DNA of 52,273 nt from Ignavibacteriaceae bacterium (GCA_019638025.1 JAHBUO010000011.1:1-52273); one strand, 5' to 3'; shown: positions 1-9,731, numbered from the stretch's first letter. Notes: a model not told the origin generated them from the sequence alone. Program-made: numbers and translations.

Positions 1-2
1 AA

Positions 3-953
3 ATTTGGCTTCAAGACGAATTTTCTTACCTCGGCGATTGTCCGTGGGAAGAAGATTTAAGTTATGCGCACGCTGTTTGTAATCAAATTAATGTACCTCT
101 CGAAGTTGTTCCACTTCAAAATGAATATTGGGATTATGTTGTCAGTTATACCATTTCTGAAATTAAAGAAGGACGCACTCCAAATCCCGATATTTTCTGT
201 AATAGCTTAATAAAATTTGGACAATTTTTTGATAAAGTCGGTAGTTCATTTGATAAAGTTGCATCAGGTCACTATGCTATAGTAGAAAATATTAATGACC
301 GTTACTATTTAAAACGCTCTCCCGACCCAATTAAAGATCAAACTTACTTTTTAGCTTATTTAACTCAGAAGCAACTATCAAAGACTATTTTCCCGATTGG
401 TATTTATCAAAAATCTGAAATCAGAAAACTCGCTATTGAATATAATTTACCTAATATGGAGAGAAAAGATAGTCAAGGGATTTGCTTTCTCGGAAAAATT
501 AAATTCAATGATTTTATCAAACATCATCTCGGTGATATGCCCGGAGATATTATCGATATAGAATCAAACAAATTGATGGGAAAGCACGATGGCTATTATT
601 ATTACACTATCGGACAACGCTCCGGCTTAAAACTCGGCGGAGGTCCTTGGTATGTTGTTGATAAAGATGTGAAGCAAAACCAAATTTTAATTTCACGAAA
701 TGCCGAATTAGTTGAAAAGGACAAAGACACTTTTGAAGTAACAAAATTCAATTGGTTTAATGAACCACCTAAATCAGAAAAAGTAGATTTAAAAATTAGA
801 CATGGCGAAAGAATTCTAAAAGGTCAATTAACTTTTAGAGACGAAAACTTTGGAACAGTTAAACTTGAAAAACCTGATAGAGGCATCGCTCCGGGTCAGT
901 TTGCCGTTTTTTATGAAAATGAATATTGTCTCGGTGGAGCAGTCATTCTTTAA
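3..953 (+). CDS. mnmA: tRNA-specific 2-thiouridylase MnmA (5'-truncated by window edge)
   Basis: The reading frame is open from base 3, so the N-terminal PP-loop ATP-binding part lies outside the window. MnmA installs the 2-thio group on U34 of Lys, Glu and Gln tRNAs, using ATP and a sulfur relay. Two cysteines typical of the family are visible: one in GRTPNPDIFCN (the first catalytic Cys context) and one in DSQGICFLG (the persulfide-forming Cys context). The central YYTIGQRSGL block and the C-terminal GGA...L end are also characteristic. The stop codon overlaps the convergent acylase gene by 4 bp. No promoter can be judged because the start is missing. Confidence 0.95.
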   Translation: MWLQDEFSYLGDCPWEEDLSYAHAVCNQINVPLEVVPLQNEYWDYVVSYTISEIKEGRTPNPDIFCNSLIKFGQFFDKVGSSFDKVASGHYAIVENINDRYYLKRSPDPIKDQTYFLAYLTQKQLSKTIFPIGIYQKSEIRKLAIEYNLPNMERKDSQGICFLGKIKFNDFIKHHLGDMPGDIIDIESNKLMGKHDGYYYYTIGQRSGLKLGGGPWYVVDKDVKQNQILISRNAELVEKDKDTFEVTKFNWFNEPPKSEKVDLKIRHGERILKGQLTFRDENFGTVKLEKPDRGIAPGQFAVFYENEYCLGGAVIL

Positions 954-3400
954 TTGAGAGGTAAAAGTTTTGTAATTTTTTGATTCTTTGTAAAACTCTC
1001 CTCATCAGTTCTCACTCTTAAATACTTGCCTGAAACCCACATTTCAGTTTGGTCTTTATAATGTTCACAAAAAATATTCCCTGATTGTCCCGTAGTGCTT
1101 ATTAAATAAAATTCATCCGGGTTTGCAAAATCATAAATGAAACGCATCGATGGTCCAAGCACATTGCTAAACGGTTTTTTCTTGAAAGATTTTTCTTTTC
1201 CTTTATAATCTATGAGAGAATATTCGGTGTTAAATATTGTTGTACCATCGCCACCAATTCCGTATGGACCAATATTTATAAGCTTATCAACTAGTCCATT
1301 CTTTCCTGCAAAAAAATGTTTGAATGTAACTGTATGCATTTTTCCCCACTGCCATTTAGATAAATCTTTCCCATAATTGGTTTCTAATTGGAGAAGAGCA
1401 TCAATAAAACTTTTTCGAATTATTTCGTTTCTTCTCTCAATTTTTTGTGTCTTTTTATTATCGATGAAAGTAGATGAATTTTCAGTTAAAATTTTCATGA
1501 TTGATCGATATGGAACATTTGCAACAAACGAATATTCACTCATCAATTCATTACCCAATTCATCTTGAAAAATATTTTTAATTAATGAACGAAGGAAATG
1601 TGCATAAATAGCCGGTGCTTGAAGGTATGCATCAAAAGAATAATCCCATTCATTCATTAATGAAATCGCCTTCTCCAAATTTTTATCAGTAATTTTTACA
1701 CCATTGAAAGCCTCAACTACAAATTTTGTCATCTCCTCTGCATAAGGAGAAACCAAATCAGTCTGATATTTCTTAAAATCTTCCGAACTATGAAGCGGCC
1801 TTGAATTTATAAGTTGATGAATTCTTTCTATTCGTGATGAAGGCTCCCATAAATTAGATATATGGTACGGGAAGCTCTTAACGGTTTTATTATTTGCAGA
1901 AGCAATATAATTTTCGGAAGGATTGAAAAGCATCGGCATTTGAGAAAAGGAGACAAAACCTTTCCAATCATTATCTGAATTAGTACCATCAAAGACGAAT
2001 GTCGTTGAGTTAGTTGGTCTTATCGGAATCTTCGCCCCACAGATGTATCCGATGTTTCCACTTTTATCGGCATAAACAAAATTTTGTCCGGGAACCGAAA
2101 AGTGGGAGATAGCATCTTTAAATTCATTCCAATTTTTAGATTTATTAATTGAAAAGAAGGATAAATACTCATCACTAAAGTCAGCGCCAATCCAACGCAT
2201 GCTTATCGGTTGGTCAAAATGTTTGTTATCAGAATAGAGTTTTTTCAATAGATGTATTTCTGAAATTAGTGGACCTCTATGGGTCTCAAATATTTCGAAA
2301 GGAAGATTTTCTTCATCTTTAATTTTGATTACCTCTTTAATGATTTTTAAATCGCGCCAATCATTCATGAAAAAATATTTATTCTTTTTGAAATCAACTT
2401 TCTCCGCGTAGAAATCTGCTTCGTCTGCCATAACGTTTGTAAGTACCCAGGAGATATTCTCATTCTTTCCAATCACAACTCCAGGAACACCGGGGAGTGA
2501 AACACCTGCAACTTTTAGATTTTTAGAATTTATAACTAAAGCATACCATTTACCGGGAGCTTGAAATGCAAGATGTGGGTCGTTAGCGATAATCGGCTTA
2601 CCAGAACTTGATAACTTGCTGTTTACAACCCAATTATTTGAGCCAATATGAGTTCCTGTAAATCCTAAAAACTTCCGAAACTCTTTATCAATCTCAACGA
2701 TGTTATTCGAAATGTTTTTTGATTTTGTAATGGAAGATGGAATAATCGTTGGAGCATTTTCGGGATAATCAGGTAAAATTTCACTTGCTTTTTGTAACCC
2801 GTATTTTTGGACTATTCTTGAAAAAGTTATGTCTGTCCACCAACCGATATTTAATTCCCAAGCCATCATTCGAATAATCATTAATGTATGCTCAGGCTTC
2901 CATTGTTCGGGGGTATAGTTCAGAACGTCAAACTCGATTGGCAAGGCATCACCCGAATTCAGAAAGGCATTCACTCCTCTAGAGTACGCAGCCAAGTTGT
3001 TTTTAGTAAGTTGACTTACTTGTTTGAAATTCCGTTCGGATATCCTTCTTATACCGACTGTTAAAAACATCTTGTCGAACAACAACGTTTCTTTACCGAA
3101 GATTTCACTCAGCTTACCTTCTGCGGCACGCCTTGCGATATCCATCTGAAACATTCTTTCTTGTGCATGCAAAAATCCGAGAGCAAAGAGAGCGTCTTCA
3201 TCACTTTGAGCATTGATGTAGGGAACTGCCATTGAATCACGATAAATGACTATCTCATTTTTTAATCCATCCAGTTTGTGCTCACTGTTATAATTTGGAA
3301 CCGAAGATTTTACAAAATAATTTATAATAATTCCGGCAACTATTACGATGACAAAAATTGAGAATGATATTCCGATAAGATATTTGAGCCAGTTTTGCAT
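950..3400 (-). CDS. Penicillin acylase family protein (Ntn hydrolase, S45)
   Basis: The 816-residue protein has an N-terminal hydrophobic segment (about residues 7-29) that acts as signal or anchor. An alpha-chain-like region (FALGFLHAQERMFQMD, about 72-87) is followed by GSNNWVV, where Ser254 would become the N-terminal nucleophile of the beta chain after autocleavage. The region after it (NDPHL, then PGVPGVVIGKNENISW) is typical of the beta subunit. The family hydrolyses amide bonds of acylated amines such as beta-lactams or acyl-homoserine lactones. The substrate here is unknown. It is monocistronic: mnmA converges on it and a terminator separates it from the response-regulator operon upstream. 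Confidence 0.9.
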   Translation of the reverse strand: MQNWLKYLIGISFSIFVIVIVAGIIINYFVKSSVPNYNSEHKLDGLKNEIVIYRDSMAVPYINAQSDEDALFALGFLHAQERMFQMDIARRAAEGKLSEIFGKETLLFDKMFLTVGIRRISERNFKQVSQLTKNNLAAYSRGVNAFLNSGDALPIEFDVLNYTPEQWKPEHTLMIIRMMAWELNIGWWTDITFSRIVQKYGLQKASEILPDYPENAPTIIPSSITKSKNISNNIVEIDKEFRKFLGFTGTHIGSNNWVVNSKLSSSGKPIIANDPHLAFQAPGKWYALVINSKNLKVAGVSLPGVPGVVIGKNENISWVLTNVMADEADFYAEKVDFKKNKYFFMNDWRDLKIIKEVIKIKDEENLPFEIFETHRGPLISEIHLLKKLYSDNKHFDQPISMRWIGADFSDEYLSFFSINKSKNWNEFKDAISHFSVPGQNFVYADKSGNIGYICGAKIPIRPTNSTTFVFDGTNSDNDWKGFVSFSQMPMLFNPSENYIASANNKTVKSFPYHISNLWEPSSRIERIHQLINSRPLHSSEDFKKYQTDLVSPYAEEMTKFVVEAFNGVKITDKNLEKAISLMNEWDYSFDAYLQAPAIYAHFLRSLIKNIFQDELGNELMSEYSFVANVPYRSIMKILTENSSTFIDNKKTQKIERRNEIIRKSFIDALLQLETNYGKDLSKWQWGKMHTVTFKHFFAGKNGLVDKLINIGPYGIGGDGTTIFNTEYSLIDYKGKEKSFKKKPFSNVLGPSMRFIYDFANPDEFYLISTTGQSGNIFCEHYKDQTEMWVSGKYLRVRTDEESFTKNQKITKLLPLN

Positions 3401-3456
3401 AGTATCTAAATTAAGTGAATTGGAAATTAAATAAGTAAAGACTTATTAGAAAGAGC

Positions 3457-3495
3457 ATAAAAAAAGATGATGCCCAAACTGAACATCATCTTTAA
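3457..3495 (-). terminator. Rho-independent terminator of the redox/two-component operon
   Basis: AAAGATGATG (3463-3472) pairs with CATCATCTTT (3484-3493) around an 11-base loop. Read on the minus strand the stem runs straight into a T tract (complement of the A run at about 3459-3465). It lies about 20 bp past the stop codon of the last response regulator, which fits the end of that operon. Confidence 0.85.
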
Positions 3496-3515
3496 TATCG
3501 AATAAAAAGAAATAA

Positions 3516-4670
3516 TTACTTCTTAAAGAAAATTCCGGTTATCAAATAGAATTCTTTATCTTCTAAATCTTGAATTCCATCCCAATATATTGCACCGTCT
3601 TTAACTTTAGTGTCTTCAATTTTCAATAATTCATTCATCTTCTTCACATATCGTTCTATTTCATCTTGATAGAAAAGAACAGCGGCTTTCCCGATTTTCA
3701 AATTTTGAATTTCAGAGTCAAGATTATTAGCATCCAACATACATATCCAATTTTTATCATATGTTGAATATTCGAATGCTTCGAGATTTTCACCTAATTC
3801 AGTATTCACTTTTGTAATTTTGCCCGATATTGGTGCATTGAATTTTGCTGTACGTTTTCCTTGCTTGATACCAAATATTGGTTGATCAATTCCTACTTCC
3901 ATACCCAAGTTAGGAAAATCGATTCCGTCAATATTTCCAAAGACTTTTTTAGCAAAATCATCGATACCGATTTTCACTGAACCATCTTGCATTATTGAAG
4001 CCCAGCAATGTCCTTCAGAAATAAAAACTCCGCCTGGAATTGCGAACTCACCTTTTGCAGGTGCCTCAGGTTCGGGAGTAGCAGAAATATGTACTCTTGG
4101 TTTCAGTTCTTTTAAGATTTTTTCTTGTCGCTTTACAACTGCTTTTTTAGTAAAGGCGAGCAACTCATCTTCTGTAAATGGTTTTTGCACATAATCCATA
4201 GCTCCATATTTCATAGTATCAACGGCATTCTCGATAGTTGCATAACCGGTAATAACAATTACATCTATATCAGGACGCACAGTCTTTACAATTTTTGTTA
4301 CTTCAACACCGTCCATTTCAGGCATTTTGATATCGGTAAAAACAAAGTCATAATGATGAGATTTAATTAATCCAATCGCTTCTGCGCCGGCATTTACAGT
4401 ATCCACGCTATAACCGTCGAGTACCAGAATTTTTCTAAAACTATCTAAGATTACATCTTCATCGTCAACACAAAGTATTTTAGCTTTCGGATTTGGAACT
4501 TCGGCTCTTTTTAACGATTTAGCTTCGGTATTCAAATCATAACTTACGCTCTCTGTAAGAATTGATTCTCTCTCTTTACGAGCTTTACTTTCCTTTGATT
4601 TATCAATTGCATATCTGATTACAATATCAGCAATGATAAATAATATTACTGCAACTATAAGTAGAGGCAT
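3516..4670 (-). CDS. Membrane-anchored response regulator with C-terminal GcvH-like (lipoyl-type) domain
   Basis: The 384-residue protein begins with one transmembrane helix (about 2-20). A receiver domain (about 63-185) follows, with acidic pair D69/D70, phosphoacceptor D113 in FTDIKMPEMDG, T141 and K163 all present. Residues about 208-384 resemble glycine cleavage H protein: HCWASI...VKIGIDDFA, then KRTAKFNAPISGKITKVN. Aligned to the H-protein motif KAASDIYAPVSG, K272 falls exactly at the lipoylated lysine. No DNA-binding domain is present. It is the last gene of the operon, 40 bp after a second regulator of the same type. I infer a protein-level or redox output rather than transcription; the actual role is unknown. 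Confidence 0.85.
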   Translation of the reverse strand: MPLLIVAVILFIIADIVIRYAIDKSKESKARKERESILTESVSYDLNTEAKSLKRAEVPNPKAKILCVDDEDVILDSFRKILVLDGYSVDTVNAGAEAIGLIKSHHYDFVFTDIKMPEMDGVEVTKIVKTVRPDIDVIVITGYATIENAVDTMKYGAMDYVQKPFTEDELLAFTKKAVVKRQEKILKELKPRVHISATPEPEAPAKGEFAIPGGVFISEGHCWASIMQDGSVKIGIDDFAKKVFGNIDGIDFPNLGMEVGIDQPIFGIKQGKRTAKFNAPISGKITKVNTELGENLEAFEYSTYDKNWICMLDANNLDSEIQNLKIGKAAVLFYQDEIERYVKKMNELLKIEDTKVKDGAIYWDGIQDLEDKEFYLITGIFFKK

Positions 4671-4710
4671 ATTGTTTCTCCTGTTTAAATAAAATTATTG
4701 CAATCGATTT

Positions 4711-5496
4711 CTAATCGGAACTACATGAAATCAATTGACTTTTTTCGTTCTCTAAATCCGAAGGTAGAACTCTGTAAATCCAGCCTTCAAAATAAGGGTC
4801 TTTTTCTATTAATTTAGGGTTTGTTAAAATTTTTTCATTAACTTCTATAATTCTTCCGCTTATTGATGAATACATTGTGTGAACCAATCCATCTTCAGCA
4901 TAAATTTTTGCACACTCATTTCCTTGCTTAAGATTATCATCAACGTTCATCAATTCTAATTTATCTACTGATTCTATTAGCTTTAGAAGAATGTCTGTTG
5001 TACCTATTAATGCTGTGCTATCGAAATTTTCAGACATCCAACTCGAAAATCCTAATCGTCTATATTTTGGTGGACACGGAATAAAAAATAAAGTAGATGA
5101 ATCTTCTTCCATTTTTTTTAGCAAGCCACTATAACGCAATCCACGTTTTATAATACTCGAAAGCTCATCAAAACTAAAAGGCTTGGGTATAAATCCGACA
5201 GCTCCGTAATACAATGCTTTAACAGTATTATCAAGTGTTGAGTAACCGGTTGTAATAATCACCGGAGTAGTGATTTTCCTTGCTGAAATCTCTTGCAGAA
5301 ACTGAAATCCATCCATTTCCGGCATCATAATATCGGAAAAAATGAGATTATATTTATTCGTTTCCAATTTTTCCAATGCTGCAGGAACATTCAGGGCAGA
5401 GTCAATTGTGACTTCTTCAAGCTTAGCGATTTTCACTACCGAGTCGATAATTACTTGCTCGTCATCAACAACTAAAATATCAAAAACATTACTCAT
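4711..5496 (-). CDS. Response regulator with degenerate GcvH-like domain
   Basis: The 261-residue protein is soluble. The receiver (about 5-125) has D11/D12, phosphoacceptor D55 in FSDIMMPEMDG, T83 and K105. Residues about 135-250 match H protein in its C-terminal half: MYSSISGRIIEVNEKI, NPKLIEKDPY and GWIYRVLPSD. At the lipoyl-lysine position there is glycine (G203, with no lysine nearby), so it cannot be lipoylated there. It lacks a DNA-binding domain. Its start abuts the stop of the histidine kinase gene, so it is most likely that kinase's cognate partner. It is a paralogue of the next gene, which keeps the lysine. Confidence 0.85.
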   Translation of the reverse strand: MSNVFDILVVDDEQVIIDSVVKIAKLEEVTIDSALNVPAALEKLETNKYNLIFSDIMMPEMDGFQFLQEISARKITTPVIITTGYSTLDNTVKALYYGAVGFIPKPFSFDELSSIIKRGLRYSGLLKKMEEDSSTLFFIPCPPKYRRLGFSSWMSENFDSTALIGTTDILLKLIESVDKLELMNVDDNLKQGNECAKIYAEDGLVHTMYSSISGRIIEVNEKILTNPKLIEKDPYFEGWIYRVLPSDLENEKSQLISCSSD

Positions 5497-7356
5497 TTAT
5501 TGTTCCGGAAGTCTAATAATAAAAGTAGTTCCAGCATTCAATTCACTTTTTAAAGTGATAGTTCCATCATGATTATCAATAATTCCCCAAATAACCGAAA
5601 GTCCTAATCCATTCCCTTTTTGGCCTTTGGTTGAAAAGAATGGGTCAAAAATCTTATTCATATTTTCCGGTGGAATACCGCATCCATTATCGCTGATTTT
5701 TATTTCCACAAATCTCTTATCCCCGCCTCTATCTACAGCTTCCCAACTTTGCCAATCATCCGTAAATGTAGCGCAACCTTCTAGAAAACCCATTTTGGGA
5801 ATCGGGATTCGGTAAATTGGCCCGCCGCACTCCGGACAAGTTTTCACTTTATCAATAAGCGAAATATTACACTGCGGACACTTTAAGTCAATAGTTGATT
5901 TTTTATTTAATGATAATCCGAAGTAATGTTTATGACGCCCGTAAATCGGGTCTAAGTTGATAAAGCCCTCTGTACCGTTTGCTTTTACTTTTAAACGGAT
6001 TGAAGGATTTCCTTCGAGTTTATGGTCTGCATCGAGAAGATTATGATTTTTATTGCAAACGGCTTCTTTAATGTGCGTAATCCCTTTGGGAGAGAGATTA
6101 ATTTCGGAAGTAGTAATATTAATCTGACCATCTTTTCTTTCAATTGCATCAATCGCATTTAATAACAAATTCAAAATCACCTGTTGAATTTGGTTTGCAT
6201 CTGCAACTATCTGTGGAATTTTCTCCCCATAATTAGTGGTTAACTTAATCTGTTTTATTTTTAACTGATTAGTAACAACTTTGTTTGCCCGGTCGATTAC
6301 TTCATGAATATCGGTTTTATTTTTCTTTGGAACAGATTGACGTGCAAAATCAAGAAGCCCCTTAATGATTTCTCGGCTTCTCATAGTTTCTCGAACAATA
6401 ACGTTCAAGTCTTCTTGCATTTCAGGATTATCCTTTGTGCGCTTCAACAAGAAACTGCTGTAAGTTAATACTCCGGTTAAAGGATTATTAATTTCATGCG
6501 CAACACCGGCAGCTAATTGTCCCAATGAAGCCATTTTATCTGATTGGAAAATCTGTTGCTTCATATCTTCCAATTTTTTAGTCATTTTATTGAATGCTTG
6601 ACTAAGCTTTCCTAGTTCATCATTTCGAGTTTTTTCAATTGTATAGTTGAAATTTCCTATCGCAATTTCATCAGTTGCTCTTAACAAATTCTTGATGGGC
6701 TTATCAAGCCATCTTTTAACAAAAAATCCGATAACCAATGCAATTGAAGTAATGGAGATAAGCGCAAAAAGAAATTCTCTCAGTTTGTTTTCTTCAATTT
6801 GAGCATCAACTTTATCTAACTGAAAAGTAACATCGAGAACACCTAGCACTGTAGCATCTTCGGGGTGTGCATGACACTCTGATTCCCAACATGATTTTTC
6901 ATTATATATCGGATTAATAATTCCCATAACTCTGGCTGAATCAGGAAAAGGTTTGAATATTCTGGTTCTCTCTTTGATCTCTAAACGTTCTATCGGTTGG
7001 TCTTTTGCGTGACACACATAACAGCTTTCTGCATTCTTATCGAGCAGTTCACCAATATCATTCTCATTTGATGAATAAATAATTATTCCTTCTTTATTCA
7101 TAATTCGAACTGAACTAATTGCTTTGTCTTTCCCGATTGTATTTACAATCTCTTGAATTCTTTCCCGCTGATTTAATAACATATCATAACGAGTACTGTT
7201 TTTTACAGTCTCGCTCAATTGATTTGCATGGCGTTCAACTTCAGAGAGCAATACTTCGCTTTGAGACTTAATATTAAAGTAGGAGTATATCCCGATTATC
7301 AAAATCGAAGTTATACTCACTACTAAAATTAATTTGAAAGCAATTTTTTGAAACAT
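5497..7356 (-). CDS. Sensor histidine kinase with periplasmic heme-type motifs and a zinc ribbon inserted in the ATPase domain
   Basis: The 619-residue kinase has TM1 (about 7-27) and TM2 (about 193-213) flanking a periplasmic sensor. That sensor contains a canonical heme c motif, C112-Y-V-C115-H116, and a second CX4CH motif (C156, C161, H162). HAMP (about 214-265) and HisKA follow, with H287 in GVAHEINNPL. The N box (N400) and G1 box DNGCG (556-560) are separated by an insert of about 130 residues. The insert holds a four-cysteine zinc ribbon (C493/C496, C507/C510). F box DPFFSTK and G2 GNGLGL are intact, so the kinase should be active. It is co-transcribed with the multiheme cytochrome, 5 bp apart, suggesting it senses the redox state or flux of that complex. 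Confidence 0.9.
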   Translation of the reverse strand: MFQKIAFKLILVVSITSILIIGIYSYFNIKSQSEVLLSEVERHANQLSETVKNSTRYDMLLNQRERIQEIVNTIGKDKAISSVRIMNKEGIIIYSSNENDIGELLDKNAESCYVCHAKDQPIERLEIKERTRIFKPFPDSARVMGIINPIYNEKSCWESECHAHPEDATVLGVLDVTFQLDKVDAQIEENKLREFLFALISITSIALVIGFFVKRWLDKPIKNLLRATDEIAIGNFNYTIEKTRNDELGKLSQAFNKMTKKLEDMKQQIFQSDKMASLGQLAAGVAHEINNPLTGVLTYSSFLLKRTKDNPEMQEDLNVIVRETMRSREIIKGLLDFARQSVPKKNKTDIHEVIDRANKVVTNQLKIKQIKLTTNYGEKIPQIVADANQIQQVILNLLLNAIDAIERKDGQINITTSEINLSPKGITHIKEAVCNKNHNLLDADHKLEGNPSIRLKVKANGTEGFINLDPIYGRHKHYFGLSLNKKSTIDLKCPQCNISLIDKVKTCPECGGPIYRIPIPKMGFLEGCATFTDDWQSWEAVDRGGDKRFVEIKISDNGCGIPPENMNKIFDPFFSTKGQKGNGLGLSVIWGIIDNHDGTITLKSELNAGTTFIIRLPEQ

Positions 7357-7361
7357 ACTTT

Positions 7362-8492
7362 TTATCGCTTAACTTTTTTCCCGGGTAAGTTTGTCGGGTA
7401 TTTATAATCATCATGACAACTTGTACAATCCGGATTGCTGTATGTTTTTTCAGTATGACAGCTTTCACAATCGAACTCGAGATGAATGTCATCTAAAACT
7501 AAACCGGTTACTTTATGATTAAAGTTTTCTTTAGTCCAATTACCATGACAAGAGTTACAATTTTTATTCAACCCGGTAAATTTTCCTTGAGTTGTGTGGC
7601 ATCTCACGCAAGATAATTTTGAGTGATAAGTTCCAAGATTAAATCCTGTTGATACCAGATGATTAAACCCTTTTGCTTCTTTATCATTGTGACAAGTTAC
7701 ACAGTTGTCCTTAGCTTTTGTATCGTGACATGAACTACATGCTTTATGTTTCATATCAACACTCATCTTAGGTTTTTTAGATGCCGGACGTTGGTCGTGG
7801 CATTTTACACAGCCTTCATTTGAGTGACATGATTGACAATCAAGTCTAAACAATTCAATATGCTCTTTGTGGAAGAAGACAACATTTTTACCTTCAGCCT
7901 TCGGAGTTCTGTAATTAATTTTTTCAGGTGTTTCAACTTTTGGATGACTTTTCTTGACACCGGCTTGTAGCTTATCTTTTACCGGCTCTTTTGCCTTCAA
8001 TTGATGACACGCACCACATTCAACATTTCCACTCCATTGACGGTGGCAATCCATACACTGTCTGTGATAAGCCCCTTTCAAATCGGGTCGATTTACATCT
8101 TCTCTTTTTCTTGATGTATTATGACAATTATCGCATCCAATTATTTTTCCGGGAGGATTATAATGATGGCAAGTTATACATCCGCCGGACATTTCCGACA
8201 TCTCTGCGTGAAGTCTGTGAGAAAAGGTAACTTCTTTATATAAATCTTCATTCCCCTTCAACTTATTAATTACAATTACATCAGGACCTTCTTCCGGCTT
8301 TTGTTTTGTAGTTGCAATTACTTCTCTGGGACAATCTTTTAGACAAGGATTTTCTTTTGTCGGAATATCACACGAATGGCAGTTAGAACACTCAAGCGCC
8401 TTCTGGCTGTGTGAAGAACCCATTTTCTTTACCTGAGCATTTACATTACCAATTAATATAAATGCAAACAAAATCAATAAAATATTTTTCAT
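7362..8492 (-). CDS. Periplasmic multiheme cytochrome c (13 CxxCH motifs)
   Basis: The 376-residue protein has a signal peptide (about 1-19, ending in NAQ). I count thirteen CxxCH motifs, from CSNCH near residue 36 to CTSCH near residue 360, plus many isolated His residues that could be distal ligands. It is not an NrfA or octaheme nitrite reductase by motif pattern; the style is that of Hmc-type electron-transfer cytochromes. The start overlaps the stop of the NrfD-like gene by 4 bp (ATGA), so they are translationally coupled. With the ferredoxin and NrfD-like subunits it likely forms a quinol:cytochrome module carrying electrons to or from periplasmic partners. The terminal partner is not identified. 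Confidence 0.92.
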   Translation of the reverse strand: MKNILLILFAFILIGNVNAQVKKMGSSHSQKALECSNCHSCDIPTKENPCLKDCPREVIATTKQKPEEGPDVIVINKLKGNEDLYKEVTFSHRLHAEMSEMSGGCITCHHYNPPGKIIGCDNCHNTSRKREDVNRPDLKGAYHRQCMDCHRQWSGNVECGACHQLKAKEPVKDKLQAGVKKSHPKVETPEKINYRTPKAEGKNVVFFHKEHIELFRLDCQSCHSNEGCVKCHDQRPASKKPKMSVDMKHKACSSCHDTKAKDNCVTCHNDKEAKGFNHLVSTGFNLGTYHSKLSCVRCHTTQGKFTGLNKNCNSCHGNWTKENFNHKVTGLVLDDIHLEFDCESCHTEKTYSNPDCTSCHDDYKYPTNLPGKKVKR

Positions 8493-9730
8493 CGGAATAG
8501 TCCTTTTACTGCATATTTAGTTTTGAATGCTACCTTTTGCGGTGTACTGACAACCGGGAATATCATCACTAAAAATCTGAATAAGAGAATTTCGAGTGCA
8601 ATGAATCCAAGCGTGACAGATATTTCACCAAATGATGGGAAATAACTTGATTCAGCATACGGTGGTGTATATGCAATAATGAAATTATTGACTCTGTTTA
8701 ATAAAACACCAAAAATCACAAATGCGGAAGCCCAGAATAATCCTTCGGGCGTCTTGGAAATTTTCCTTGAGAAAAACATTCGTAATGGTATTACTATTCC
8801 AATCATTACTTCAATTGTAAACATTATACTTTCGGTATTGATTGTCATCAGATGTACATAAGTTTCTCTGATCACTACATCAACCATTTTTGCAGTTAAA
8901 TAGATTAAAAGCATTGGTCCAACCATTCGTCCTAAACCTTCAAGAACATCTAACTCAGGTTTTAGACCGAACGATTTCGAACTGATGAGCGATTCAAAAA
9001 TTACCATCGGGAATCCGACGCAAATAGCAGATAGAAGGAACAACAAGGGTAAAATAGGTGTCTGCCATAACGGATGCATCTTTTCACCGGCAATAACCAT
9101 TAATGTTCCGAGTGATGATTGATGTAAACACGAAAGGACAACTCCAGAGATAATAAAAATGAACATCGTTTTATCGAGTGCTCTATCAAGTACTCTCAAA
9201 AGTTTATCTACAGTATTGTTAAATTTTGCAAGAAATCCCGGAAGGTTCACTCTGCCAATAAATCTTTCGGTAACAATCGGTAAAAACTCTATGTATAATA
9301 CGGTTAGATATATCATCACACAAATACCTACTTCAAACAGAACCGATGTTCCGTTCCACATTACCAACGGATGCCAGATGTAATGATAACGTCCTAAATC
9401 AATCATTACACTCATCGCAACAAAAGTATAGCCTAACATTGCGGTTAATAGTGCGGGGCGAATTATGACCTCATATTTATCTTTATGCATAATATGCCCG
9501 AGCGCAGCTGTAGTAAAACCACCTGCAGCCAAAGCAACCCCGGCGGCTACATCAATTCCAATCCAAATTCCCCAAGGAAATTGATCGTTCAGATTTGTCA
9601 CAGCACCTATTCCAAATACAAATCTACCCAGTAAAAAGACTAAACCGTTTATTGCAATAGCTGAAAGAATAATTACAATCGGAGTAAAAAATTTCTTTTG
9701 AATCGGAGTAGGTTTAAATAAATGTTCCAT
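8489..9730 (-). CDS. NrfD/HybB-like integral membrane subunit (quinone-interacting)
   Basis: This strongly hydrophobic protein of about 413 residues has roughly ten predicted membrane helices. It has family-typical stretches such as DQFPWGIWIGIDVAAGVALAAGG near the N-terminus and HPLWQTPILPLLFLLSA in the middle. NrfD/HybB/PsrC proteins bind menaquinone or menaquinol and pass electrons to a ferredoxin-like partner. I chose the start at 9730 (MEHLFKP) because a GGAGGGG ribosome site lies 9-11 bp upstream and the codon sits one base after the stop of the Fe-S gene. In-frame starts at 9757, 9748 and 9739 are possible but have worse or overlapping sites. Confidence 0.88.
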   Translation of the reverse strand: MEHLFKPTPIQKKFFTPIVIILSAIAINGLVFLLGRFVFGIGAVTNLNDQFPWGIWIGIDVAAGVALAAGGFTTAALGHIMHKDKYEVIIRPALLTAMLGYTFVAMSVMIDLGRYHYIWHPLVMWNGTSVLFEVGICVMIYLTVLYIEFLPIVTERFIGRVNLPGFLAKFNNTVDKLLRVLDRALDKTMFIFIISGVVLSCLHQSSLGTLMVIAGEKMHPLWQTPILPLLFLLSAICVGFPMVIFESLISSKSFGLKPELDVLEGLGRMVGPMLLIYLTAKMVDVVIRETYVHLMTINTESIMFTIEVMIGIVIPLRMFFSRKISKTPEGLFWASAFVIFGVLLNRVNNFIIAYTPPYAESSYFPSFGEISVTLGFIALEILLFRFLVMIFPVVSTPQKVAFKTKYAVKGLFR

Positions 9731-9731
9731 A

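Noticed and set aside
1377..1568. Numerous short antisense open frames inside long genes, such as this one within the acylase.
   Set aside because: They lie wholly inside well-supported genes on the other strand and lack start signals or motifs.
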